A program made the position numbers and the translations under genes. Below the pieces are notes generated by a model, which saw nothing but the letters and a program-made list of their open reading frames with translations, was not told where the DNA came from and did not search any database. From Lepidodermella squamata (Eukaryota; Gastrotricha), in the NCBI GenBank assembly GCA_047495785.1, contig JBLDXI010000032.1:2604001-2668000 (forward strand): a DNA stretch of 64,000 nucleotides, given 5' to 3'. Of the stretch, positions 49,160 through 60,300 are shown in pieces (position 1 is the stretch's first letter; every line of letters starts with the position of its first letter).

Positions 49160-50386
49160 CTACGCCGAGCTGTCAGAGCTTAGATCGAAGAGCTCGCCGA
49201 GGCCGGAAGAATCTCCGCGAGGCACGGGCTTCAAGAGCAATTCGCCGTTTTCGTACGAAATAGGCCGAGTTTTATAGTACGCAACCAATTCGACTAGTGT
49301 TTTAAATGAAGGTTGATTTTGCCCAACGACTTGGTAACAATCGTCAAGGGCTGCGATGAGGAAATGCTTGAATCCACTTGTATCTATCAAATCAAATCAG
49401 TCATGTAATTATAAACAAAAATTGTTAAACTGCTCTGCAACTCACGTTTATAGGAAACAGCATAGCCCCATATTCTCTCATTTAGCCGCACTAAAAACGA
49501 GCCTATTGTTACGTTGTCATTGGCCAGCAGGTATTCCGCGTCGTTTCGACCAATTAAGCCGTGAAACCACACAGGAATACAGCCGTACTCGTCGGTAATA
49601 GACCGCCGTTGAAGCTCCCTCCTCCGAAACCACCGAACCACGTCGCTGCGGCTTTGAGGTCTTTCGGAAAATTCAGTCCACAGAGATTTTTGATTCTGTC
49701 GATAGTGAGCCATTATTACGTCGATGTCTTTCGCAGTGAGTTGGCGAGATCTAGCTTGGCGTGCGCGGTTTCGAGCTTCCTGCTCAGCCCGTTTCGCTTT
49801 TTCCTCTTGTTCCTGCCAGGCATGTTCAGCTACGGCCTCATCGTCTGAGCCTCGAAGCCGCAGTGCGTCAAGAGGTACTACACCATCAGATCCTTCTTGT
49901 GTTTTCTCAGCAGAGGCGGATATGATGGGTACTCGTTGTTCTGACTTGATTTCAGGTACAATCAAATTCGTTAATTGAGTGCTTTCCTTCAGAGCGGAAT
50001 CCGTGTTTTTGGATATTTCGAGAGACACAGTTGTTTTAGTCCACGCGTTATCCTCAGTTTTAGAGCTCGTAGTCTCATCAAAAACCCAAGTCCAGGGTTG
50101 ACCTCTATCATCCATTAATATTTCGACTTTTTTGTCTATATCAAACATATAAGATTATAGCCAAGTTCAGCAAGGCAAGAATAATCAACTCACTTTTTCT
50201 TTTTATCACTTTCGGTTCGCCCTTCATGTATTCACCTGATTCCCATTTTTGATCATATTCTGTCCATCGCCTAACTTGCTCTTGGCGCATTTTGTAAAAC
50301 AGCACCTGCTTAAGATCATCGGGGAGCTCTATAAGCAGCTCCTTGTCGATATGCATCGTCTCCAGGATCTGCTGCAGCATGGTCAT
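49160..50386 (-). CDS. SH2D4-like SH2 adaptor protein
   Basis: Three exons (50194-50386, 49446-50135, 49160-49383) give 368 aa. The N-terminus LQQILETMHIDKELLIELPDD...QVLFYKMRQEQVRRW matches the LKQIL.EMYID..LL..L...QK.ILFFKMREEQIRRW start of SH2D4A/B. A Glu/Arg-rich coiled region (EEKAKRAEQEARNRARQARSRQ) follows, then VVRWFRRRELQRRS and a C-terminal SH2 domain: WFHGLIGRNDAEYLL, GSFLVRLNE (with the phosphotyrosine-binding Arg of FLVR), YAVSYK, and FKHFLIAA. SH2D4 proteins are cytoplasmic adaptors. The ATG is 9 nt after an acceptor (AAATTTAG) and 99 bp after the ALG14 stop on the same strand. MTM may start one codon pair earlier than the conserved MLQQIL. Confidence 0.85.
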
Positions 50387-50485
50387 TCGTGGTTGCTAAA
50401 TTTAATAAACCTAATGATAGAGCATAAAACATGAAAACCGGGAAGACTTTGTTCTATAAATAAATGAGAGCAGATTGTGCAAATA

Positions 50486-51205
50486 TCATAGCAGAGGGCC
50501 GATGTAGTGACATCTTGGATTCGCTTGTACCAATTCTTCCCATTGAACAATAACATAGTCTACAAATGGCATTAATAACTTTGCGCTAAGGGAGAGTGTT
50601 TTGACTCGGCAAATGCTTTCAACGTAAATGACAGTCATGTCGGAAAATACTAGCAATTTCATGAGAAACGCGGCAACACATAAGGGAACGCAGGTGCCAG
50701 GCCCATTGCATAGAATCAAATCTGGAGAAACTTTCCAAACTTGACGCGCAGCGAAGATGAATGAGTACAAAGTTGTCAAGACTGACGTAAAATATGACTG
50801 TCCGACCTCTCGACTACGAGGAATGCGAATGATGTTAACTGATTTGACAGCGGTTTTTTCGCCATTCTTCAATGAGGTCACCAGCTTCTTAATGTCTGCT
50901 GTGTTACCGAAATTTTCCTCCAGTTCGATAACTTTGTGCTCACTCATGCGATCAGTATCGGCCATGAAGTAATATCGAGGCTGATAGTTTCCGGGATTCA
51001 AACGCCTTGCAAGCTTAGTCATCTCAAGAGTATGACCTCCAGATCCCAAAATGATAGCTGTGACGGCTGGCAAACGAGAGCGATGCCTGACAAAAGCGGA
51101 TAATGGTCGTTTCCGGCATAGCAGATTAAACAGTCGGAAAGTATACGCCCCAACAGCAAACATCAAAACAGTAGAAAGAGCCTGCCATAATAGCTCGGAT
51201 ATCAT
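50486..51205 (-). CDS. ALG14: ALG14, UDP-GlcNAc transferase membrane subunit
   Basis: A single exon of 239 aa (human 216). ALG14 anchors the catalytic subunit ALG13 to the cytosolic face of the ER and together they add the second GlcNAc to dolichol-PP-GlcNAc. N-terminal membrane helix (LWQALSTVLMFAVGAYTF), then ILGSGGHTLEMTKL, YYFMADTDRMSEHKV, IRIPRSREVGQSY, DLILCNGPGTCVPLCVAAFL, IYVESICRVKTLSLSAKLL and the terminal NPRCHYIGPLL, all in family order. ALG13 is not in the window. The gene is directly upstream of the SH2D4-like gene on the same strand with only 99 bp between stop and next ATG. An acceptor (TCTATTAG) lies about 19 nt before its own ATG. Confidence 0.95.
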   Translation of the reverse strand: MISELLWQALSTVLMFAVGAYTFRLFNLLCRKRPLSAFVRHRSRLPAVTAIILGSGGHTLEMTKLARRLNPGNYQPRYYFMADTDRMSEHKVIELEENFGNTADIKKLVTSLKNGEKTAVKSVNIIRIPRSREVGQSYFTSVLTTLYSFIFAARQVWKVSPDLILCNGPGTCVPLCVAAFLMKLLVFSDMTVIYVESICRVKTLSLSAKLLMPFVDYVIVQWEELVQANPRCHYIGPLL

Positions 51206-51224
51206 GTTATATGTTTAAGTTGAC

Positions 51225-52432
51225 CTAATAGACAACGATCATTCTTGAAATGAGCAATCGATTCCAACTCCTTTGACCATGTCTAAATTTTAAAATTGGA
51301 CTAGCGTGCAACGTAAAAATGCTAAACGGGAGATGTTAAAATCGACAGCGATCAGCGGTCAAAGCAAGCCGCAAGGGTCAACGCTCAAACATCAAACACC
51401 AAGCAGATGAATGCTGACTTCAAAAGTTGAGTGAGACATATCATGAGACGCCAAACTTTTCAAGCCGCAATATTTACTGTAATTTAAACTTCAAATTATT
51501 TTTATGTTTTTGTTAATGTTAATTTATATTATGTTAAAATTACAATTTTGAAATTATTTACTTTAATGCGTGCTTAGCAACGGAGGGTGCCACCTGATGT
51601 GACGAAAGTGCATCGATTGGTGTCGCTCTTGGCGCTCTCTGGTTCCAAGTCTTTGGCTGATAAGGCTTCGATTTTGAGCTTCTGACACGAGTATGCCCGC
51701 AGCCTTAATGGCCACCGCAGACGTGGGTCCGAAGGACCAACATTTATATCGATGTCGCTGCTCTCAGTCAAAGCCGGTTTCTTAATTTCAGATAATCTTT
51801 GTATCTGGATGGTATTAGATTGCTTAAATAAAAAACTTGACTCTTCAGCTCCCGCAGTTACCATAGGAATTTAAGGGGAAATAACACACTGTTAAGGCAT
51901 TGTAACAATCCCCCTTTATCGCCCTGTCGGTTGTTCTCATCCATGATCCTTGACATGGGCTTTGTCCGAGGCCAGTTCATCTCTGACCGTTCGCCTATAT
52001 TTTGGTTAGATTAGTCACAAATTTTCTCACAACAATTAGAGGTTCAAGAGCTGCTGATTAATATTGGCCAATGGCCCATTCGTAGATTACCCGCAGGCAA
52101 TCAAGAGCACGAAACATGGGTTCGCTTAGCATGTGGAGCTTCATCGTCTTTGTTCTTTCTGGAAATTTCCTTCAAGTATTTTCTCGCATGTAACTATACA
52201 GGTATTAATTTTCAAGGCCTTTGGCTTCGTTAAAGTTGAATTGCAACCGTCAGACTGAAGACTGATGCTAATGAAAAATGAGTGACGCTTATCCGGCGAT
52301 AAGTAAACGAAAGAGTCACTGTAATTACGGTGGCTAACTTAGATATTGATTTATTGACTGCTTTCTAACACCTTTTATTTATTACCCTCAGCTACCCTTA
52401 AAATTTGATCTATTTTAGGATAAATATAAATA
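51225..52432. other. divergent intergenic region
   Basis: ALG14 and STPG2-like point away from each other. It contains the second copy of the CQKL/SAKDL repeat (51574-51864). A T-rich acceptor (GATCTATTTTAG) ends at 52418, 14 nt before the STPG2-like ATG. Confidence 0.55.
51574..51864 (-). repeat. dispersed repeat with a decayed frame (copy 2)
   Basis: Minus frame reads SCQKLKIEALSAKDLEPES then CTFVTSGGTLRC, matching the copy at 12899-13243. The 5' part of this frame (MVTAGAEESSFLFKQ) is not shared. Confidence 0.5.
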
Positions 52433-54350
52433 ATGAGTGTATACGATAGGAAAGAGCGCGGCATAGACTTCAATCTTAATCGGACAGCGGCTATTGTTGG
52501 TCCCGGATCTTACGATATTGACAAGCCTGACAGGGAAAAAGTTCGAAAAGGTAAAATTTATTATATTGTTTGAGTTCGTCGTTGCAATCAAGTTTCACAG
52601 ATGGGTATGCTCCATTCAACTCATTAAGCACTCGGAACTGCTCAATAGCAATCGACACGGATGCGCCTCCACCTGGCATTTATGATCCAAAAAAGCCTAT
52701 ATCAACCGCAAAAAACGTAACGAGATATTCAGGCCTAAAAATTCTAAATATAACCTCTATATATTTTAGGTTGTTTCTCTGAAAAGCAACGTTGCTCGGT
52801 TTCAGGAGAAACCCTCTATAACGCCAGGTCCTGGCGCGTACGACATACAAGAAGCATTGACGATAGAGCATCCAGATTCTAGCAAAAAAGGCCAGAGCTT
52901 AAATAAAGGCTTCGGCTCGGACAAAGTGAGTTTTTATCTCTTCGATGCATTTAACTGCACCATTAATTTTCTACTTTCAAAGGATGTTCTGGTTTATAAA
53001 AATATTCGATTTGAGCGAAAGTACAATGTGCCATCCATACCAGTACCATCACAATCTCACGGCTACGAGGAGGGGGTGAATGGCGCCCTGGTTAGACAGG
53101 CACCCCCGGATAAAGACATTACCCTCGGGCCTGCCTATTACAATGCTCACATGGTGGTAAATACAATTTCGAATTCACTTTGAAAAAAAAATTAAAATCA
53201 ATCCATAACAGGTTGACACTACTCCTCAAAGTGCTGCGAAATACAAAGGAATCCACTGGAGTGCGATGCGAACGAAACGAGAGAGTGAATCTGATTTCCA
53301 AGCCAAGAGAGCTGCGAGAGATATGCCTGGCCCAGGAGCTTACGAAATTCCCGACTTTACGAGGAGTTTGACTGACGGTGTAGCTGGTGCCAAACAAGAA
53401 CTAAAGATTAATAGATTTATTGACGGCGTTGTAGCTGAGGCGAAAAAGAAAGGAGGCCCTGGACCGGGTTGGTACAATCTTCCCGGAAATTTCGAAACCA
53501 AACCCAGAGGCCCAATAGCTCTGGAGGAAGGCGCTGGACCTGTTGATCGACCTCCTTTCATGTCGAGCGAATCTCGCTTTAAGGGCAACGGCAGACAATT
53601 ATCTCCCGGCCCAGGTGCATACTCAGACCCTCGAACTGCTCTCGAAGCGCTCAGAAAACCGACAGCGCTTAAACGGCAACCTTTCGGCCAAACTGCTGCA
53701 CGCTTCGGCGATCGATACTCAGCTGGTGCACCTGGCCCTGCCGCTTACAATCCCGTGGGTGATTTGGCGCGAGAGAGCCTCAAGAAAGCTTTCGTCGCGG
53801 CATCTCAACGTGGTGCGTTCGGAACATCTTCAACTCGATCACTCGGACCCCCAGTGGTTAGAGACGCGATTGAAGCTCCCGGACCGGGCCACTACGATCC
53901 CAAAGTTAACATTGCCGCCGCTCCTCGTTACGTTCAAATGTCGTCAACTTTCGCTAGTACTTCGAAACGCGATGGCGCTGAAACTGCTGCAGATAAAGTA
54001 ATATTGATATTCTTAATTTTACTTCTTTCCAATAAAAGACTTTGAAATAGGCGATTCCACCTCCCGGTTCATATGACGTATCAAAAGCATATCACGCCCT
54101 TCGAGATCAAAAGGCCATCGCGAAACCTCGTACTGATGACGCATGGCGTCGCCAAACCTCGTTCGGCGTAGGTGCCGATCGGTGGAAGAGCGAAAATGAC
54201 CTACGGCCGGGTCCAGGTCAATACGATACCGATCTCAAATTTAACGCTGCGATCAATCCTGAGCGCGGTCGGACCATTCCTCGCGATCCCCGGTTTAGAG
54301 TTGGAAAACCTATGAAAATGCCTGGTCCTGCTGATTACACGGTAGGTTGA
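52433..54350 (+). CDS. sperm-tail PG-rich repeat protein (STPG2-like)
   Basis: Six exons (52433-52550, 52601-52716, 52770-52925, 52983-53156, 53212-53997, 54051-54350) give 549 aa. The protein is a series of STPG/SHIPPO repeats built around PGPG.Y: VGPGSYDI, PPPGIYDP, TPGPGAYDI, LGPAYYN, MPGPGAYEIPDF, GGPGPGWYNLPG, LSPGPGAYSDP, GAPGPAAYNP, EAPGPGHYDP, IPPPGSYDV, LRPGPGQYDT, MPGPADYT. The start MSVYDRKERG resembles STPG2. Such proteins sit inside axonemal microtubules of sperm tails and cilia. GTAGGT after DYT could be either a coding end (stop at 54348-54350) or a donor joined to 54387, giving five more codons ending at 54401. Confidence 0.88.
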
Positions 54351-54401
54351 CGTGTTTACATGCGATCAATTCGACATTATTTTTAGATCAATACCCGCTG
54401 A

Positions 54402-55467
54402 TGTGCAATTTAGATCAGCTGATCGCTTTTCGGTAGAGCAGCGACTTGTACATGTTGTGACAGCGTATAAAACATTTGATTTGTGATTCACACGCCTGCC
54501 TGATGTTAAACGCAGCGTATAGGTAGTATAGATTAATAGCGGGCGAAACGCGGGGGTGAAAATAACATCGATTATTCGATGCAATCTGGCTTTTCTTTGC
54601 GTAAAATAATGCATATTTTACAGCTATAACTGTAATGACTCCCGGGTAACTGATAATCAAGTTGAAGACGAGCAGCCGTGACGTTTATATTACCCCCGTT
54701 GCGCGTTCTACTAAGGTAGGAAATATTAACTGCGCGGAATTTTCGCTAAACAAACGATAATGTTGAAACAATAACCTACTGTGAAATATCGCTGCACAGG
54801 TAAACACATTAATTAAAGGCGTGTCAGTTATTTTTACGGCCCGTTGCCGGTTGTGATGGATGCGCCCGCGGCGCCATTCATTACACTTTTTACGCGATAG
54901 CTATAGCAAGGGCCACGTGTTAACAGCCAAAACAACCGATCGAATCGTGTAAACACGGCGGTTTTTTCGCTCACTGGTTACGCTTGATCGGTTGCGCGGT
55001 TAATTGTTAATTACGATGAACCGCCTCGTTTCTGTCAACGCGCAGACGTTTCGCGCGATTTAGCGAAAAAGAGCCATGTGGTGTCTGGGGGTACTATATA
55101 TAACCTTCCCCAGAGCGCGCCAGGGTGAACCCGGCAAAATCACCTTATCTTCGGCCGAATCGGTGAATTATAACCGTCTGAGCATTGTTATGCTTTCAAT
55201 CAAGTACCAGTAATTAAGTTTACCATGCACAGGAAAAGTATCGATATTATATAGTTGCGCAACGCGATTTAATTCATCGCAAATGTTTCTGATATATGCG
55301 CGAATCAGTTGATCGCAAGGTGAATCACTTCACAGTTGCGCGCGTGTCTTTCGATGTTAGCACTTGGACTTAGTTCCAGAGAAGTTCTCATCCGCCTTAA
55401 TGCATGTCGAACGTGCTCGAAATTCAATTTACTCACTAACCCGCATGCTGTTCTATCCTATAGCTAT
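54402..55467. other. intergenic with a TATA-type promoter
   Basis: No frame called. The 54850-55110 part is GC-richer with many GCG/CGC words and leads to the TATA box listed next. This is likely the promoter and leader of the small secreted peptide gene. Confidence 0.5.
55095..55103 (+). promoter_or_regulatory. TATA box (TATATATAA)
   Basis: TATATATAA in a GC-rich surround (GGGGTAC before, CCTTCCCCAGAGCGCGCC after). Transcription would start near 55130. The next coding start on this strand is the peptide ORF at 55468. Confidence 0.55.
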
Positions 55468-55587
55468 ATGATGGTTTTGTTTGTTTTCCTCATTTTAGCT
55501 GTCGCCGCTTCTGCAAGACACGGTTTTGCGCGGCACCTTCAACGTGACGCTTGGTCAGGCTATGGTCAAGTGAAACGATGGCGATGA
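55468..55587 (+). CDS. small secreted cationic peptide precursor
   Basis: A 39-codon frame. MMVLFVFLILAVAASA is a textbook signal peptide with cleavage expected after ASA. The mature part is only 23 residues, starts RHGFARHLQRD, contains WSGYGQVKR and ends in WR. It carries six Arg/Lys and two His against one Asp. This would fit a neuropeptide/peptide hormone or an antimicrobial peptide. It lacks cysteines and the Gly-Lys/Arg amidation ending. A TATA box lies 370 bp upstream, and an acceptor-like TATCCTATAG ends 4 nt before the ATG. I do not recognise the family. A longer in-frame ATG at 55354 would bury the signal peptide and seems less likely. Confidence 0.5.
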   Translation: MMVLFVFLILAVAASARHGFARHLQRDAWSGYGQVKRWR

Positions 55588-57309
55588 ACAGGCGGCATGA
55601 TATAAGTCACAACGGACACGATAGCCATCGGACGAGACGTCACGCAAAGTTCCCAGCATAGAGCACAGCTTCTTCATCAACAATAATGCCTAGTTCATAA
55701 AAATTATTGTTTCTCCACATCATTTTATAACAGAAGTGCTGACTGTCTTTTCGTTATTGCCTTATTACAGCTTGTTATTGATATTAATTACTTAGAATTT
55801 ATTGTTTCTACTCAAACGTTAATTTACTGTGATATCAGCATCTCTTCTTTCTTTTATTTCAACATGAGCATGCTCTTCATAACGCACGTCTTTTTCTAGC
55901 GTTGTTAAACGACCCTTGACAGCTTATGATTACTTTATTAGATAACAAATCTTGCCAAGTCTTTATATTTTTCAAAAATCATTGACATTTTATTTTTGTC
56001 TTAATCATCATAATGAGATTCATCTCTTTATAGGCTGTGAAATTTTTCCGCATCAAAAGTGAAATTTGATGAATAAATATGAAATTTTTCGATGATTCTA
56101 TCGGCAATATTGTTTTTAGGTCATTGGAGACGACGTCATTGGATCACAACAGATGATGCGCGATACGTATCGGGGGCAAACTTCCGCACCTCGCGCTGAG
56201 AGTTGCGCAACTTTGAAACGCGCATGTATCAAATAATACTTGAATTGCCTTGCATTTATATCTTGCATTTCCGGTTCATTTTCTTTCAACGCGGCATGAT
56301 AATGAACCGACCCACTACTCACACTAACAGCAGGCGCGCCGTTTTCTTGAAGTGGATCAAGTTACTAGTAAATTATAGCCAATATAACAGCGGGTGTCCG
56401 AAACGCTGTTGCTGCTATTTTTATACCCTGAAAATATATTTTAGCTGGTAATAGTTATTGTATGTTGATGATTCGGTTTTTGCGATAAACAAAACTCGCA
56501 TGGTGCCAAGGGACGCGCAGGTGAGCGCTTTTTTACGACGTGCGCACGCGCGTATTTTTTTGAACGAGCGCGCTCCGGGACGCTCAAGTCGTATATACTT
56601 CCTTTAGGCTCGCTCGCTCGCTCGAGCAGTAAAAGCTCAGATCATTTATTTACGTAAAAATGCCACATTTTTGTTGGGGCGGTGTTGGTGATAGCCGTAA
56701 GAGTAGTAGCCAAGGCTTTACGCAACTGCTGTGGTAATATTTTTGTTTGTTTCGACTCTGAAAAATGTAATGTACATCATGTCCAAACAAACAACTAGCC
56801 GCCAGGCAGACCAGCTCATGTTTTATAACTTATACGGGATAAACGAAGAAAAAGCTTAACCACAAACTTTTTGACAAGTACACTATTCGCCTGCAGCAGG
56901 TTTTTCGCACGCATGAGTTTTTTCGTTTTCGCTCATTCCTGACATCACATCGTATATGTCACCCAGTGCATGGATATCGCTCACTTATTATTATTATTAT
57001 TGTTATTTTAACTAGGCGCTACTTTTTACGCATTATTTTGCCCCCGAGACGCTCCCCTCATATCGACAACAAGTAATACATCCTGTTGTAGCAAACAAAT
57101 TTGCATAATATTTTTTTCCGCGTTGCATCGCTTGACCGGTGTCGAAAAATTCCGAGCATCAGGAGGCTCAAAAACATCATTAGAGTTACGATATATTTCG
57201 TTATATTTACTATTCAATCCGCATAAATTAAACTACCCAATTTTTTGTTAGATTTTTGTTCATGTTTTATGGAAAAATTTATTTACGATTGCGTTATTAA
57301 TCACCGGAC
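55588..57309. other. intergenic / UNC5 upstream region
   Basis: No gene seen. 56510-56640 is very GC-rich (ACGTGCGCACGCGCG, CTCGCTCGCTCGCTCGAG) around a GTATATAC at about 56590, a possible core promoter for UNC5. Confidence 0.45.
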
Positions 57310-60300
57310 ATGTTACTGCTAACGCCGGCGGGTGTTTTATTGGTGCTGCTGGTTTGTATAGCCGATCGGTCAGGTGAGTACGGATAAATAATGGCTTTAT
57401 TTCCTACTTATATAATTAATAGGTGCGGTGTAGATTTTCGCATCTATTATTTTTATCTAATATATAACTAACGGTCGGACACGCTGCCAAAATGGCGTGA
57501 CCACTACAAATTTCCGTTACTATCAGCTCAGCTAGGCTTAATGGGTTGGTCTCCGGAGCGTTACGCAACTCGGTTGTATTATTGCCGCGCGTCTTGGTAT
57601 CGGTTTTTGCGTTCGGTATTTATTTTGCGACACGGGCGGGAACGCGCCGGCTCGAGTATGACGTCGAGTGTGTGATTATGCCCCGCTAGAGTATTTGCGC
57701 GCCTTGTCAAAAGCTGCGGCCATGTACCTTCTCGACGTTCGAACAAGAGGTCAGCTAATTCGTGTAATAATACACCTTTTATTACGGAATGTTATTCTCG
57801 CTGTCACCCGGTGAAGACTTCAATTGCGGTACCGGCCAGATGTCAGCACCGGTAGTCAAGGGCTGTTCTTTCGGGCAGCGGCGACGCCATCGGAATGCGC
57901 GAAAAACCTCATCAATCTCGCGCGCGGCTACATCTGTCAAATTGCCCCTCTTAACACGCATTTTACGACCGCGCATCTGTTCCGCGCGTTCACCTTCGAA
58001 TTTTTGCGCGCAACACACTACCCGTGAGTTAATTAGTCGGTCGGTGAAAAAAGTGCGCACACCGCAACATCTGGTTAATTAAGGCGGCGGCGGCGATGCC
58101 TCGCACGCTCAAAGGCGTTAGCTTTTACTCCGGAGACGCGCTAGATAATCGTGTTTTCATTGTGATAGCACATCATCAGGTGTAAATATCAAATGCATTA
58201 GCCACGCGCGCGGAAGATACCGATACCGACGCTCAAACGCTGAACAAACTACCGGTCGGAACTAACGGTTGCAAAACTTGAAGTGCTCGTCTTCTTTGTT
58301 ATTTCAGCAGCCGACAGACGCATTGTGCCGCCTTGTAATACTATCGATAAGTCGCGGCCATTTTTATTGCGTGCCCTACTTTAAATTACCAGAACCAACC
58401 TGTCTTAATTAGATGCAGTTAGATAAATACATCTATCGCTACTTTCTTCTCTATAGCTTGCACTAGCAGCGATGATCGCATTATTTCTCCACTCATCATC
58501 CATCTTACTAAAATTAAGAAGTTGTAGGAAACTAAAATTAAGAAAGTAGCGTCTCACGCGGCGCCGAAATCAATCCAAGCCGTAACTGAAACCTAACGGC
58601 CCCACGAGGGACGCAAGTTGATAATATCGACGCCCGTTTTTAATGTCATTAATGCTTGCGAGCGTGCGACCGTTTTTACTAAGAGTTTCACTCGAAACTC
58701 GTATTTTTACTACACCACGGCTATTTTCTGCACTCGATGCAGCGTCGACGCGAGCGCTGTCAATCGAAGCATCCGCCACCGGGTATAACACGCAATCGCG
58801 CCATTTTGTTGTTTTCTTTGTTTTATTTTCAACTCAACAAGCGTCGTTTGTCACTTCATTCTCGATAAAACGGCAGCAGCATAATTCGACACCTGTTTTT
58901 ACGATTATTTGTAATCCATGTTAATTTACACGCGTTATCTATGCGTAGCATCGGCGATTTTCGCTTATCTCCAGACAACGTTCGAAAATGCAAATTTTTC
59001 GACGCCACTACTACGATTCTTGCACTCGTTGGTGCATTTCTCTCGAATATTAACCCAACTGTTTTTTCTACCGTTTTCAAGTTTTACCCGCAAGTTTTTG
59101 GAAAAGAATAGCGCGTGCTTTTTATTCAATTATTTTTCTCCCGCCGTCAGCGCAGTCCATCAAACCGAGCTGTCATAATGATATCAAGTTGTTTTTCATC
59201 CCCCTATTATTTTCACGCCGTGCGTCAAAAGCAACACTCTCCACTGGATGAAAATTTTCATTTAAAAAGTTATTCAAGATCGTAATATATTTTTAACAAT
59301 ATTATCTCGAGCCGCAACGACGACGGCGGGTTATATTTTTTCGCGCTCCTTGTAACTTGATTAAAATTTTCTGCGCTGTTTTTAATTCTGTCAGATTATC
59401 ACCACGACTTGGCCCGTGAGCATTAGGACACTACACTTATTCCGGGTCGGCGATTGTAATCGTCATCACCGAGTGAGTGCGAAGGCCGTATTTTAAGGCG
59501 GATGTGCTCTCGAACTATCCTTAGCTGTATAATCTGATTTTATCCGAGCGTATTTACGACTGAAGCCGATGTTAGGTAATAAGTAATTCTGGGTCGTAAA
59601 ATGCGCACTACAGTACGCAGTCAAGTGAGTGACTCGTATTCGGCCTCTATTCCAGTAATGAGATCGCCCATTTGACATGCATCTCTTCGTCATCTGTCAT
59701 CAATCCAGGCGCGCACGCGGCCTTAAAATCTCGAAATCGATTTTAAATCTAGCGCGAAGATTTCTCCTCTCTCGCGCCCGGTCATTAGGACCGAGTGCGG
59801 TAAATAATATTATTAATAATAACAGCTCCCTTGGCCGCAATTCTGCAGCATTATACTTGCAGTTTATTCTATAAAAAATTTCCCCTTCGATAAACACCTG
59901 TATTTTTAAGCACCTAGTAATTAATACATTTGTCGCGTGTAAAATGTCAAGGAGTCTAGCAAGCCCTATGCCTGATTTAATTTTAAGGTAGCCCTTTTAA
60001 AAACCGTTAATCACATTACGCATTAGCTTCCTGTCTCGATGTTGTGCAATATGCGACTGCAGGGTAGTAATTATTTTCATTTAAAATTCAGAATTTTTTG
60101 TAGAACAACAAAGCTAATACTGTTGTTTACGAGATTATTAGGCTAGATCTCTGAAATGTATATTGCCATTTACGCCTTGTCTGTATGTCAACGGCACTTG
60201 AAAAAGTTTTTCTCTCTCATCTCTAGCTGCTGCATGTGTCTCTATTCAAAACAAGTTGTAAACAAATTATTGATTTTTAAACACCGCGCCGGCTAAGTAT

